Shown: positions 48,769-58,781 of the stretch, piece by piece
Position numbering within the stretch: position 1 is the stretch's first letter
Layout of the letters: each line of letters begins with the position of its first letter
Origin: Lycium barbarum
Taxonomy: Eukaryota > Streptophyta > Magnoliopsida > Solanales > Solanaceae
Reading direction: 5' to 3'
Length of the DNA: 64,000 bases
NCBI RefSeq assembly: GCF_019175385.1
Contig: NC_083348.1
Span: 47,576,950-47,640,949, forward strand
Program-made: the position numbers and the translations under genes
Notes under the pieces: model-generated
Told to the model about the DNA's origin: nothing
The model's input: only the letters and a program-made list of their open reading frames with translations
Database searches by the model: none

Positions 48769-49225
48769 ACTTACAGATCCTGATGGGAATAACTAAATAT
48801 GATTAAAGGCGAGCCAATGGTGAAAAATAAGGATGACATTCAGAGTATGAGGGTCCGAAGGTCCGGGGTTGCTAGTCCGGGGAAGTGGAACAATAGCTGA
48901 TGTATGGATGAAAGCACGTTGAGCTATTAAGGGCTAAAACACGAGGATGATGCAGATGACCACGAATACAGGAACTAATTTCAACATATAGCAAATACAT
49001 AACCAGTCGTACACATGTATTGTTGAATTATATTATGATACGTTAGTTTCTATTAATGATACCCCCATACACCCCCTTACATTCAAGGACGAATGTTCTT
49101 AAGCGGGGAAGGATATTATATCTTGCACCAGTTATTACATTTTGCACCATTCGGGCGATTAATCCATTTCAATTCAGTTAGAGTACGTTTGAGGAAAAAA
49201 TCTTCCCTTGAGGTTATAAGTAATG
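48769..49225 (+). other. E4 3' terminus: polypurine tract and LTR start, then truncation
   Basis: Continuation of E4 after S5. 'acattcaaggacgaatgttc' (49080-49099) and 'ttaagcggggaagga' (49099-49113) are the conserved pre-LTR end and polypurine tract. The LTR start (TATTATATCTTGCACC; family TGTTA...) survives for about 80-110 bp before E5 sequence takes over. Confidence 0.6.
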
Positions 49226-49715
49226 TTGATCCAGGAGCGACTGAAGACAGCTCAAAGTCGTCAGAAATCCTATTCAGACGTACGACGGTGAGACCTAGAA
49301 TTTCGATTTGGCGATGGGGTATTTTTGAAAATATCGCCTATGAAAGGTGTTATGAGATTTGGTAAGAAGGAAAACTCAGTTCGAGATTCATTGGCCCTTA
49401 TAAAATCCTTCAAAAAGTCGGTCAAGTATCTTACGAACTGGGACTTCCATTAGAATTAAAAGCAGTTCATCCCATCTTTCATGTGTCTATGTTAAGGATA
49501 TGCATCGGAGATCCTCCAATCCTTCAAGTATTGTGCCATTAAATGATATGCAAGTCACGGATAGCCTAACCAACGAAGAGGAGCCAATTTACATCCTTGA
49601 CGGGCAAGTCCGCAGACTTAGAACTAAAGATGTGGCTTCCATAAAGGTGTTGTGGAAAATCAAGGGCAGGTAATAGATGACATGGGAAGCCGAAGAGGAA
49701 ATGAAAGCCAAATAA
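49226..49715 (+). pseudogene. E5: integrase C-terminus and chromodomain of a chromovirus
   Basis: The frame starting near 49226 reads as integrase C-terminal sequence: 'QERLKTAQSRQKSY', 'FLKISPMKGVMRFG', 'RFIGPYKILQKVGQV' and 'VHPIFHVSML'. It is followed by a chromodomain (about 49577-49710: EEPIYILDGQVRRLR, VASIKVLWK, MTWEAEEEMK). Breaks: a TGA near 49287, a stop and frame change near 49540, TAA-TAG at about 49669-49674 inside the chromodomain, and the final TAA 49713. The fragment is 5'-truncated, with no RT or protease. It is a related but distinct chromovirus from E2. Confidence 0.82.
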
Positions 49716-50085
49716 CTTCATTTATCCCTGCTAAAGTTGATGTCGCGTTGGAAGAGGCCTTACAAGACTCCACTCAACTAGACGATGATTCACGAGGTTG
49801 TATCCATACTAAAGACGACACTTATAATAGACTTACATGAACTGTAAGCATTTTGTGTTGGAAGCCTAGGTGTGATACACCAGACCTCGGAAAAGAATGA
49901 GAGTTGTTATGCTAATTAATGATCCATGTTGAGTGTCGATCAAGAGAAAGATAAGAACCAAGATGATCACCTGATGTACATTAGTACTGATGTTTATTTC
50001 CCCTACGAGATCCTACGTATGATATGTTGCGTAATGATACCTATGAGGTCCCACATTCATGGGCGAATGTTCCCATGGGGAAGGA
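49716..50085 (+). other. E5 3' region and polypurine tract
   Basis: Non-coding spacer between the chromodomain and the LTR, ending 'cattcatgggcgaatgttc' and 'catggggaagga' (50074-50085), the polypurine tract. Confidence 0.6.
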
Positions 50086-52316
50086 TGTTACACCTTAGAA
50101 AATTTCATATCGCTAGGGTTATAAGCAAACTAACGTGGGCTCAGAGGGTCCATGGAACTCTTATAAGGTTAAGCAAGACTATTAACCAGTATTAAGAGAG
50201 TATCTAAAGGTTCCGAGATTAAGCGAAATGAAGAACGAAAGTTATCGAAACTTTGAGAAAACTTGGCAGAATGTGGCACGGGATTTCTAGTCCAACATTA
50301 TATAGGTATATCTCCTAACATATGAGGATTTATGGAGGGAATCACCTATCCAAATTGAATTTCATTGAGTCTAGTTTCCAATGCAACAAACTGCTCGTCG
50401 ATAGGACATCGGAGTAGGAAATTATGGGCGTTTCAAGACAGACTACTCGAGCAGTGCATTTTGAAGCCTCGGGGCAACTCGACAGTGCAACTCGACGACT
50501 CGTCCAGAAACTTGAAGGTCCGTTGAGGTTCCTGTCGAGTTGAGGCGATGGAACCGACCTATGAGGGTATAAAAAATCCATCCCACCTCATTTTCATCAT
50601 TATCCAACTCCTCAACACCTCTATATACCTCCATATACTCCTTTCAAGATATTTTACTCACTGGATCATTAGTCACTCCAATTTATACGCTAATTAGCTC
50701 GGGAAGCTAGTGGAAATATCATAGTATTGTAATTAGTTGTGGAGAGAAACAAGGGAGGAGAGATATCTAGTTGAAAGCTAGCAAGGATCAATCCAAGCTT
50801 AGTAAGGTAAGATCTTCCCTTTACATCTATGAAATTAAGTTAATTCAAGGTTATATTCACTGGATTATGATGTACATAGTCGAATTTAGTAAAACACTGA
50901 TCAACCCTAAATTGAATGTTATTCATTGAATAATATAGATATGGGATTGAGCTTGGTATTGTATGTGTTAAGTTAATTGTTGTTATAACCTTGGGAACGT
51001 AGTAGAAACAGAGGAAATATTGCTCAAATTCCTGTAACTCGAATCACCCTTCGATATGCAACTCATATATGTTGATGTACAAACATGATAGGTTATAACT
51101 AAAGACATATCCTTCAATATAGCTTCGGGGAAGGAGTGACCATCGAGATAAGGATTTGTTCAAAGTGACGGCTCGACAAGTAAGGTATGTAAGGTGTTTG
51201 GTACTCCTTTTTCCTTAGCATAAATCTAAATATAGCATACCGATGCATATACCCCGATGATTCTGCTCCAATCATGTATCACTTCTTATAGATGTCCTTG
51301 ATTGAATTGCTTACTTTTTTTCCCCAATTAGTTTGATATACTTCTTCAATGATTCTTAAATATCATCATGTCAATCATCATTAAGTTATTTCTTTGAGTT
51401 CGATACGAATTTCATAATTCATTCGGAGGTTATCGACCTTACGTCACTCCGGAAGGCCCGATGTTAGTTCATTGGCTCCTCATGCATTATATATATGTAT
51501 TGAACTATTTTACTACTCCGCGCTGCATTATAGTCGGTCGGCAGGCACGTAGATATGCACACCACTGCAGTGGGCATGTTATGATGTTACCCCGGACGCG
51601 GGATGATGATGATATGATGAAGATACGATGATGACACGATGATGATGCTACTATATGTATGTACTTGCATATGATTTTTTTTAAACTCATGCATTGCATA
51701 TTGTACATCCCCAGTGGCGCAGGTTACTTTTATTCTCTTATATCTATGTCTTACTTATGTTATTGTTTCTTGCCTCACATACTCAGTACTTTTATTCGTA
51801 TTGATGTCCCATCCTACGAGACGCTGCATTTCGTGCTGCAGGTCCTGAGAGACAGAGCGGAGGACCTCTTTAGTAGGACTATCAGCTTTAGCGGGTCATC
51901 AGCAAGTGCCATTATACCGGGCTTGCTCTTTTGGTATATGCTATGTTTACATGTTATGTATACGTATCTTTTGGGTATGACGGGGTCCTGTCTTGTCCAG
52001 TATGTCATGTATATGTACTCCTAGAGGCTCATAGACAGTATGATGTATGTAGATGCCATGTACGGCGTCGCGACCTTCGTTTGATTATGACGCTCTTGTG
52101 GCAGCCTCGTCGGCTAGAGAATATATATATTATGTATGGTCATGCATATGTCTTCTGTTGTATTGGGCCTTTTCTACGTGCAGGTGTCTTTCTATGTTAC
52201 AGTGAGATCACATTTGAAGCCGGGATAGTTGTACTGAGATTATGTCAGTATACGCCAGGTGGTATTATTCGGTCGATAGGGTCGGGTGCTCGTCAGCCCC
52301 TCGTCAAGGTGTGACA
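50086..52316 (+). repeat. E5 3' LTR (2.23 kb)
   Basis: Starts TGTTACACCTTAG after the polypurine tract and ends CGTCAAGGTGTGACA. It has a cluster of 'actcgac/gtcgag' half-palindromes (50445-50545), a TATAAAAAA box near 50566, and the 'tactcagtac..ttcgtattgatg' phrase near 51781. No TSD could be paired because the 5' end of E5 is missing. Confidence 0.82.
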
Positions 52317-52609
52317 CCATTAAAGCTTGAATAATAGTATAAATTAACTTCATATGTTCAGGTTCCTTTTCGTTGCAATTGATTCTCTCTTACTAGAAGA
52401 ACATTTTGAATAGATCTCGTTCTATTTGCTGTCGGGTTTCTCTCTTTGGTGGTGATCTCAAAAGTATCAATACAACGTTTTATATAAGAGTAGGATGTCT
52501 ACTTCTTGTTCTCCAAATCCTAGTAGAATGGGTTCAAGAAATCAAAGAACCTAAACTAAGTTTGTCTTGGTTTCCAAACCGCATCGGCCTTCTCCTTGTA
52601 CCTGGCTAA
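52317..52609. other. Unassigned sequence between E5 and E6
   Basis: No recognised coding or repeat feature in this stretch. It may belong to the 5' part of E6, but no PBS or LTR end was seen. Confidence 0.3.
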
Positions 52610-53358
52610 TTCAATGTCTTGATCCCTAGTGAAAGAGACAAGGTTGTGAGGTTTTTTGCCAGGTTATGTTATCGTATCCGAGTCATGTTGGTGAGTAAAA
52701 GTTTTCATGGTTCACATATGAACGTTGTTGATGTTGCCACCTGAGTAGAGGTCATGGAGGCTCATGAGGACATTATAAGAGATAGGCAGAGAGTTCGTCA
52801 TGTTGCACCTACTAGCAATGTTCCATCTGAAGCAGGGGTGGTCATGGTCAAGGTTATTCTAGATCAACCCAATCAGCTATACTTTCTTCTTTCAGTTCTC
52901 CACCAGCCACTTAGGGGCAGCAACAATATCATAAGTATGGTGGTTCATCTTAGATAGGGACCAACATTTCTAGGTCCCGTGGAAGAGCTCCAGTAGGGAG
53001 ACCTCCCCGTGTGTTTGGTATGGTCATACAAAATACAAATTCATCCAATAGAGTTATTATAGGCAATGTTGCTCAAACTTTCCAAAAATGATGATGCACC
53101 CTTGTCTGATTCTCAAGAAATGCACTAAGTTTGGAGGATCTAACATGCACTCATCGTCTTTTTTGAAGAGTTTGATCCATATAAATTATAGGTATACTTT
53201 CTGTATGTTCTCATGATGCTTCTGCACTTATAGATCTGGGATATATGTATTCCTATTTGTTGCCTTACTTTACTCCGTGCTTGGATAAAGAACTTGTTAT
53301 ACTCGATGTTTCATTTGATGTCTCGAACCCAGTAGAAGAGTTAGTTAGAGTAGATATA
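52610..53358 (+). pseudogene. E6: gag-protease fragment of a chromovirus
   Basis: Frame pieces read as the C-terminal half of Gag ('IPSERDKVVRFFARLCYRI', then the Ser/Gln-rich linker 'GYSRSTQSA' and 'RSRGRAPVGRPPRVFGM' at 52845-53030) followed by protease ('DASALIDLGYMYSYLLPYF', 53208-53270). The protease active-site motif reads D-L-G rather than D-(S/P)-G. No convincing zinc knuckle between them, so there is an internal deletion. The protease is cut off at about 53358 by the MITE-like element. Orientation matches E5 but it is not its continuation. Confidence 0.7.
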
Positions 53359-53360
53359 GA

Positions 53361-54154
53361 GGCTGTTTGGATCGACTTATTTTACATGCTTTTAAGCCAA
53401 AATAGTTTTTCACCACTTTTGCAGTGTTTGCGTAAGATTAAAAAGTGCTTTTTAGCGAAGCCAAGATAACAATAAGCCAAAAGCCTAGGATTCCTAACTT
53501 ATATCTTATACTTATAAAGCCAATAATTTATAGGGTCATTTGCACTTTGCCCCTATTTTGTGTTGGTATTTAATATTTTCCACTCAATGCAAATAACTTT
53601 TTCGCAAGGCATAAATTTATATTTTCGCATTATAATATTCCACAAGTTATGCCCCGACGCCTTAAAGAACTTATGCCCCGCTAGGCATAAGTTCGATTTT
53701 GAAGGATAAAAATTAAAGACCAGCCCATTTGAAGGGCATAAATTAAAGACCAACCCATTTGACGGGCAAGTCGTGCAATTTCTTCTTCTTCTTTTTTTTT
53801 TGCGCAGATTGCCCTTCATTTGGGGTGGTCTTTAATTTTTTTCCCTTCAAATTGGTGGTCCTTAAGTTTTACCCCTCGCCTAACACCCCGAGGTTGTGGG
53901 TTCGAACCCCAGGTCAGTAGAAGAAAAAGAAAATCGCAAGATAGAATTTTGCAAGGCAGATTTTGCAAAATTCAGCTTTAAGGCAGAATTTGGGCCGCAC
54001 AGGCAGAATTCTACCTGTGCCATGTAAATTCTGCCTGAAGGACAAAATTTAAAGACAACCATTTTAAGGGGTAAAAATTAAAGATCACCCCCAGCGAAGG
54101 GCAATCCTACAAATTGCCCCAATTTCTTTAAGTTATAAGCCCGTCCAAATAGGC
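53361..54154. mobile_element. Outer MITE-like element with degenerate TIRs
   Basis: The left end GGCTGTTTGGATCGACTTA and the inverted right end GCCTATTTGGACGGGCTTA form imperfect terminal inverted repeats. The interior near the left end has 'ctttt(a)agccaaaa' phrases common in small non-autonomous plant elements. I could not pair a TSD, so the superfamily is open. It is split by an inner element. Confidence 0.5.
53533..54120. mobile_element. Inner nested repeat with inverted ends and a tRNA-like B box
   Basis: The left end GGGTCATTTGCACTTTGCCC and the inverted right end GGGGCAATTTGTAGGATTGC are similar. The interior has repeated 'aaattaaagacca.cccatttga.gggca' units (53713-53770, 53810-53870, 54046-54075). 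At 53899-53908 GGTTCGAACC matches a pol III B box inside 'gaggttgtgggttcgaacccc', suggesting a SINE or tRNA-derived piece; no A box was confirmed. Confidence 0.45.
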
Positions 54155-54550
54155 TCATAGTCTATCCAGTACACTATTCAAATAGTGAAAAAATATTTAA
54201 TTGTCCAATACTCAGATTAAAATTTTATCTTAATAATCAGATATAAACACTGATTCAAACCTCTCAATGTAAGAAACAACAAACGGAGCCGTAAGTAATC
54301 CATCCTGGCCATTTGTATTTGTTGGGGTCCTCTAATTTATAAGGGGAAGAAAATCCTTTTTATGCCAGTACCATATCCTTTTTTCTTTTTTCCATTTAAA
54401 TTGTGGTTGACAGTGGAAGACAGGACAAAATTAAAGCCACAAGCCTTTTGAGAATGAAGGGCTAAAATTGAAGCTTACCATCACATTTACAAAATGACTG
54501 GTGAATCCCTCTATGCTGATAAAATGATAAAGCTAGCCACACCATGTTGA
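54155..54550 (+). other. Upstream region of the ferredoxin gene
   Basis: About 400 bp of apparently non-repetitive AT-rich DNA between the MITE-like element and the proximal promoter. GATAA motifs occur at 54518-54530 (GATAAAATGATAA); otherwise nothing recognised. Confidence 0.4.
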
Positions 54551-54598
54551 CACGTGGAAGATAAACCTCCCTAACCCTTCTCCAAAGCACATTATATC
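54551..54598 (+). promoter_or_regulatory. Ferredoxin promoter: G-box, I-box-like GATAA, TATA box
   Basis: CACGTG (54551-54556, in GACACGTGG) is followed at once by GATAA (54560-54564) and, about 30 bp on, by TATATC (54593-54598), about 110 bp before the start codon. A G-box next to a GATAA element is the classic light-responsive arrangement of plant photosynthesis genes. The inferred transcription start is near 54620-54630, giving a 5' UTR of about 80 bp. Spacing and motifs are seen; light regulation is inferred. Confidence 0.65.
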
Positions 54599-54704
54599 CA
54601 CAAGCCCCTCACTTCTTCTATCCTCATATCTCAAGTGGGAGCATATATCAAGTGAGAGCAAACCAAAGTAAAGCAAAGAAAAGAATTGTTTCTAACTTTG
54701 AGAA

Positions 54705-55139
54705 ATGGCTAGTATTTCAGGTACCATGGTTAGCACTTCTTTCCTCCCAAGAAAGCCAGTTGTGACTAGCCTGAAAGCCATACCAAATGTTGGACAAGCT
54801 CTCTTTGGGCTTAAATCTGGTAGAAATGGTAGGATTACTTGCATGGCTACATACAAAGTGAAGCTTGTTACACCAGATGGCCCAGTTGAGTTTGATTGTC
54901 CAGATGATGTGTACATTCTTGACCAAGCTGAGGAAGAAGGACATGAGCTTCCTTACTCATGCAGGGCTGGTTCTTGCTCATCTTGTGCTGGAAAAGTATC
55001 TGCTGGAACTGTTGATCAGTCTGATGGAAACTTCCTTGATGATGACCAAATTGCTGATGGATTTGTGCTCACCTGTGTTGCTTACCCACAGTCCGATGTA
55101 ACCATTGAGACTCACAAGGAGGAAGCACTCACTGGCTAA
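54705..55139 (+). CDS. Chloroplast [2Fe-2S] ferredoxin, leaf type, precursor
   Basis: Intronless 144-codon gene. Plant-type ferredoxin carries electrons from photosystem I to ferredoxin-NADP reductase and other stromal enzymes. Residues 1-47 form a Ser/Lys/Arg-rich chloroplast transit peptide ending ITCM; the mature protein is 97 residues starting ATYKVKLV, the usual length. The iron-sulfur ligands are Cys39, 44, 47 (CRAGSCSSC) and 77 of the mature protein. The start is the first ATG, context gagaaATGGC, preceded by a TATA box at suitable distance. Near the C-terminus it reads HKEEALTG, where many plant ferredoxins have three Glu before the Leu; Phe73 replaces the common Trp. It looks intact. 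It resembles the FdA/PetF leaf type of Solanaceae, but I cannot assign the paralogue. Confidence 0.97.
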   Translation: MASISGTMVSTSFLPRKPVVTSLKAIPNVGQALFGLKSGRNGRITCMATYKVKLVTPDGPVEFDCPDDVYILDQAEEEGHELPYSCRAGSCSSCAGKVSAGTVDQSDGNFLDDDQIADGFVLTCVAYPQSDVTIETHKEEALTG

Positions 55140-55173
55140 GTTCTACATTTGTTCACCTATCCATCACTACCAA

Positions 55174-55179
55174 AATAAA
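55174..55179 (+). terminator. Possible polyadenylation signal of the ferredoxin gene
   Basis: AATAAA 35 bp after the stop, within 'aaaataaaaaataaaaag', followed by T-rich sequence (55228-55250). Plant poly(A) signals are loose, so the actual cleavage site may lie further downstream. Confidence 0.45.
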
Positions 55180-56062
55180 AAATAAAAAGAACACTTCATT
55201 TGTTTGATGAGCATTTACTTTTGATATGTAACTTTTTTTGTTTTCCCTCTTTTGTTCTCATAAAAGATGCTATGTATGTCTTTTAAGTCAATGACTTGTG
55301 CTTAGTATATCAACTCCTATCTCCTTTAATGATGGATGTGCTTATTTTCATCTATATTTAACTTGTCTCGGATTCACCTGCTAAATTGTGTGCTCCAATG
55401 AAATGGATATTGGTTTACTGATAGTTTCCGCCAGTCTAGTTGAAATTTCATGCGTAGATGGCAAATGTAATCCATGTTCAACCAAGACAAAATGTATTTT
55501 ATCTCATCACACTCTATTTTACGACATTAAAGAATCACCACTAGTACCTTAGTCTAGATCCAAGATAATACTTTATTCCATAGCCTTAGGGCTACTGAAA
55601 ATTTACAAAGTTAAATAAGTCTTAGATGTGCAAGCACTACATCTTTGATGCGGACATTGATTCTCATGAGAGGTCACAATTGTTGCGAGCAAAGATAATA
55701 AAGCATTTTCATTATGCTACTAATACTTGCTCTGTCATCCTGCCCAATCCTGGGTGGAAAAGAGTCATGGGGCGTAAAACAAAAACATCTTAAAGGTCTA
55801 ATGTTATAAACTGGAAATTCCCATGTAAAATTAGGCATATATTCATCAGACTGTTCCTTTACAAATAATATATGTTCATTTTCTGAGTAACACAATACAA
55901 GACTAATCTAGCTTAAACATAGAGAAGTGGTCTTCAAGTCTAGATAGCAAAGGCAGCAATTTATACTCTTAAGGGGCTTATCCCATGCACGAATTGCTCT
56001 GCGTCTACTCAGCTAATGTAGTGTATTGTACAGAATAAATACTTGTGTAGCACGAGAAAAAA
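55180..56062. other. Intergenic region between ferredoxin and the minus-strand gene
   Basis: About 880 bp holding the 3' flanks of two convergent genes. No ORF with recognisable similarity and no repeat boundary seen. Confidence 0.4.
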
Positions 56063-56500
56063 TCATGTCTTCTGAAACAGCTCGAAGAGTGTTTCCAGCT
56101 TGCCTGCATCATCATTATCTACAATCTCTTCTATATCAGTAACCAGAGGTTCAGATGAATGCCTCTCATCATCCACGATCTCCTCTGTATCGGATGAATA
56201 TTCCCTGTTTCTGAAGGAAAGTTCATGTTCTGGTTGGTTTGAAGTTTCAACAATGCAATCTTCATTTGAGACAACATTCTCATCTAGGTGGTGAAATGAG
56301 CCTCTAGAGGAACATGGAGATAAAGTTACTGTTGCTATCTCATCCCCCTCATCAATTGTTGATCCAAGGGAACATGTCGATCTTGTAGTGATAGAGCGTA
56401 TCGCATCTCGCTTCGACTTGTCCTTTACTCTTTTGCACCAACTGTGAAGTGAGTCTCGAACACTTTCAGCTACTAGAGCCTTTCCACACCGCGAACCCAT
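56063..56500 (-). CDS. Acidic protein of unknown function, probable last exon
   Basis: A 145-codon open frame on the minus strand. The first 37 residues are basic and Cys-containing (MGSRCGKALVAESVRDSL..SWCKRVKDKSKR). The rest is Ser/Glu/Asp-rich with a near-repeat (EEIVDDERHSSEPLV / EEIVDNDDAGKLE) and ends LFELFQKT. Composition and length exceed chance in this AT-rich DNA. On the minus strand the ATG is directly preceded by a pyrimidine-containing 'ttggttacag', a good splice acceptor, so it may be the 3' exon of a longer gene. A possible donor (CTCACAG/GTGATA) at 56604/56603 would join a short in-frame piece ending NVIISQ. No family recognised; a 5'-UTR intron is the alternative. Confidence 0.5.
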   Translation of the reverse strand: MGSRCGKALVAESVRDSLHSWCKRVKDKSKRDAIRSITTRSTCSLGSTIDEGDEIATVTLSPCSSRGSFHHLDENVVSNEDCIVETSNQPEHELSFRNREYSSDTEEIVDDERHSSEPLVTDIEEIVDNDDAGKLETLFELFQKT

Positions 56501-56603
56501 CTGTAACCAAAATGTTTGTATGAGACTCTAGTTCAGTTGGCATTTTAATACTTGCTAAATGTATTATTATAGAGAGACATAGTAAATGAGAAAAAAGTAT
56601 CAC

Positions 56604-56640
56604 CTGTGAGATAATCACGTTTAAAGGAACAGTGCCGTGG
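56604..56640 (-). other. Possible short upstream exon of the minus-strand gene
   Basis: Between an AG at 56641-56642 and a GT donor at 56602-56603 (minus strand) the in-frame reading gives HGTVPLNVIISQ, joining in phase to MGSRCG. A TGA lies just upstream in that frame, so a longer exon is excluded. Speculative without transcript data. Confidence 0.25.
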
Positions 56641-57350
56641 CTTCACCAGAACTGCACAACAACCCTGTTCAAAGAGTGCAGTTTCTGAGTACCAAATAGG
56701 TCTACAAAGGGTCCATCATGAATCATCATAAGACTAATTTTATAAAAGATCTATTAGGGATTCCTTATTCATCTTAAAGAATGAAGTAGTATATGAATTG
56801 CCCAAGAACCATGTTCAATAAATGCAGTTTCTAGTACCAAAACCATCTGCTTAGGGACCACATTATCATCATATCATATCATCATGTAATATACTAAATA
56901 GTGGGAAGCTCCATAATTGAAAGTTATATTACGATAATACTCTTCAAAAGTTGATTGACTAAATTACCCTCAATCTAAAAGTAAAATTACCCTCATCTAA
57001 ACACTATTCCTGTAATATATTTGTTTCAAATAGGAATCTACCTTCCAATAAATGATAAATGAAACAATTAATAGAAAATCATCTCTTATTAACCAATTAG
57101 CAATTATAATGGAAAGAAACGTTACTTATCATGTTAATAAATTGTAACCTTTCAAAGTGTAATGAATTAGTAATTATAATGGGAAAAAATGTCAGTTATC
57201 ATGTTAACCAGACAGATTATGAGGAGTTACCATTAATAATACAACATGGTCTACATTCATTTGATGTGAATAAGTGCAACTCTACAAATCCATTTTACGT
57301 TAATCAATGCTTCTTTTCATCTCTCATACTTTAAATGCCATATACTAAAT
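56641..57350. other. AT-rich intergenic DNA with two local imperfect duplications
   Basis: About 56662-56735 and 56806-56882 share 'gttca.a.a.tgcagtttct(ga)gtaccaaa' and following bases; 57099-57140 and 57170-57212 share 'aattataatgg.aa.aaa.gt...ttatcatgttaa'. No ORF of interest. Confidence 0.5.
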
Positions 57351-57352
57351 GA

Positions 57353-57616
57353 ATACTTCATCTTCACTTTTACTTGTCCACTATTCTATTAATAGATTTT
57401 CACTTTTACTTGTCCACTTTCGCATATCAAGAGAAAAATAATTTATTTTTTCTATTTTACCCTTAATATTAATTACTCATTCCAAATTATTTTTCAAATC
57501 CAATGCAATTATACATTAATTAATATGGGTATCATGACAAAATGTGCATTTCATTTATTATTTCTTAAGAAGTGTGTAAAGTCCATAGTGGACAAGTAAA
57601 AGTGAACGGAGGGATT
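57353..57616. mobile_element. Stowaway-like MITE
   Basis: The right end 'gacaagtaaaagtgaacgga' plus 'ggga' and the left end 'tcttcacttttacttgtcca' are inverted copies of the common 'ctccctccgttc' Stowaway terminus, the left one decayed. A second partial terminus copy sits at 57401-57420. Size about 260 bp and AT-rich interior fit a Tc1/mariner-type MITE. The TA target duplication is likely but degraded. Confidence 0.7.
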
Positions 57617-57829
57617 ACAAAGATAGTCCCACAAACTAGGCCACGATAATATCATAATTATGAGTCGGGTTATTAGTCACGATATCTACACACTTCATAT
57701 TCCCATCCATCTTCGCTCCATTTATATAAATTCAAATAATCATAGCAAACAAAGTGAGTTGCAGCAGTAGTAGAAAGGGAGAGATTTGTTTGAACTAAGG
57801 AAAGATTTCTCCAGCTCATGTCCAACAGC
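57617..57829. other. Spacer between the MITE and the hAT-like element
   Basis: Unique-looking sequence ending with the target site CCAACAGC (57822-57829). No feature recognised. Confidence 0.4.
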
Positions 57830-58773
57830 CAGTGTTTTAAAATGAAGTCTTGCCCGGGGCGGGGCACTGGCAAAACCCCCGGGGCATACATCGGGGCTTA
57901 ATTGCTGTGAGGCTTACGCCCTAAGCGCCCGACTGTAAGCCCTAAAACGCCTAAGCTCGACTGTACGCCCTAAACACACCTAACGCTCAATGCTCGCCTA
58001 ACGGTTCTTACAAAAATTATATGTTAAATTCCTTAATTAAGGTCGTTGACCTTCATAATTCTTTAACAAATGAATGATAGTTAATACTTTTTCATCTATA
58101 GAAATAAGAAGATTGAGTGTAACTCAAATAACAAGTCGTAATATTGTATATTTACTATTTGAGAACATCGTGAGAGTGAATAACACTTAAAAATTCTTTT
58201 AAAAATGCATAGCCGAATTGTACATTTCACTTGTCATTGGTCTTTTGTCCCATGTATCAAAATTATCATATTTTATTATTTCGATATTTGAAAGTAATTT
58301 TATTTTTATTCGTGAAGAAATTACATTTTAATTATAATACTGATAAATTTTATTGATTATTTGCTTATATGAAGATAAAATGAATATTATGATAGTAATA
58401 TTGTTTTAAGAAAGAAATTGTGATTTTTTCACTGTTTGAAAGTTCAGATGTTAGAGTTGATTTGCATTTCATAATTAGTTTTATTTCATTGTATTGTTTA
58501 TGCTTCTAAAGTTATGTTATGTATAATTACTAGTTGTAAGTGGCGTATAATGAATTGCTTTGATTAGTATTTTGTGAGGATAGAGCGCATATTATTTTTC
58601 TTTTATTTTTTTATGTAATTTTACCTAGTTAAAAATATTATTATAATTATATTATTTTATGAAATACTAAAAATTAAATACTTATGGGGCTTACGGCCCG
58701 TGTCTCGGTGCTCAAGCCTTGCCGAGGCATATGTAAAACGCTCTGCCTTACGCCCCCGCCTTTTAAAACACTG
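57830..58773. mobile_element. Non-autonomous hAT-like transposon (944 bp)
   Basis: A perfect 13-bp TIR (CAGTGTTTTAAAA / TTTTAAAACACTG) and a perfect 8-bp TSD CCAACAGC (57822-57829 and 58774-58781). TIRs beginning CAG(T/G)G and 8-bp TSDs are the hallmarks of the hAT superfamily. Subterminal regions are GC-rich with repeated 'cgcctaa' / 'gcttacg' motifs on both sides; the core is AT-rich. There is no transposase ORF, so it depends on an autonomous partner. The intact TSD suggests fairly recent insertion. Confidence 0.93.
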
Positions 58774-58781
58774 CCAACAGC

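Noticed and set aside
53895..53915. tRNA gene
   Set aside because: A B-box-like GGTTCGAACC is present but no acceptor stem, anticodon arm or A box can be folded around it.
54865..55101. 78-codon ORF overlapping the ferredoxin gene in another frame
   Set aside because: Frame shadow of the ferredoxin coding sequence.
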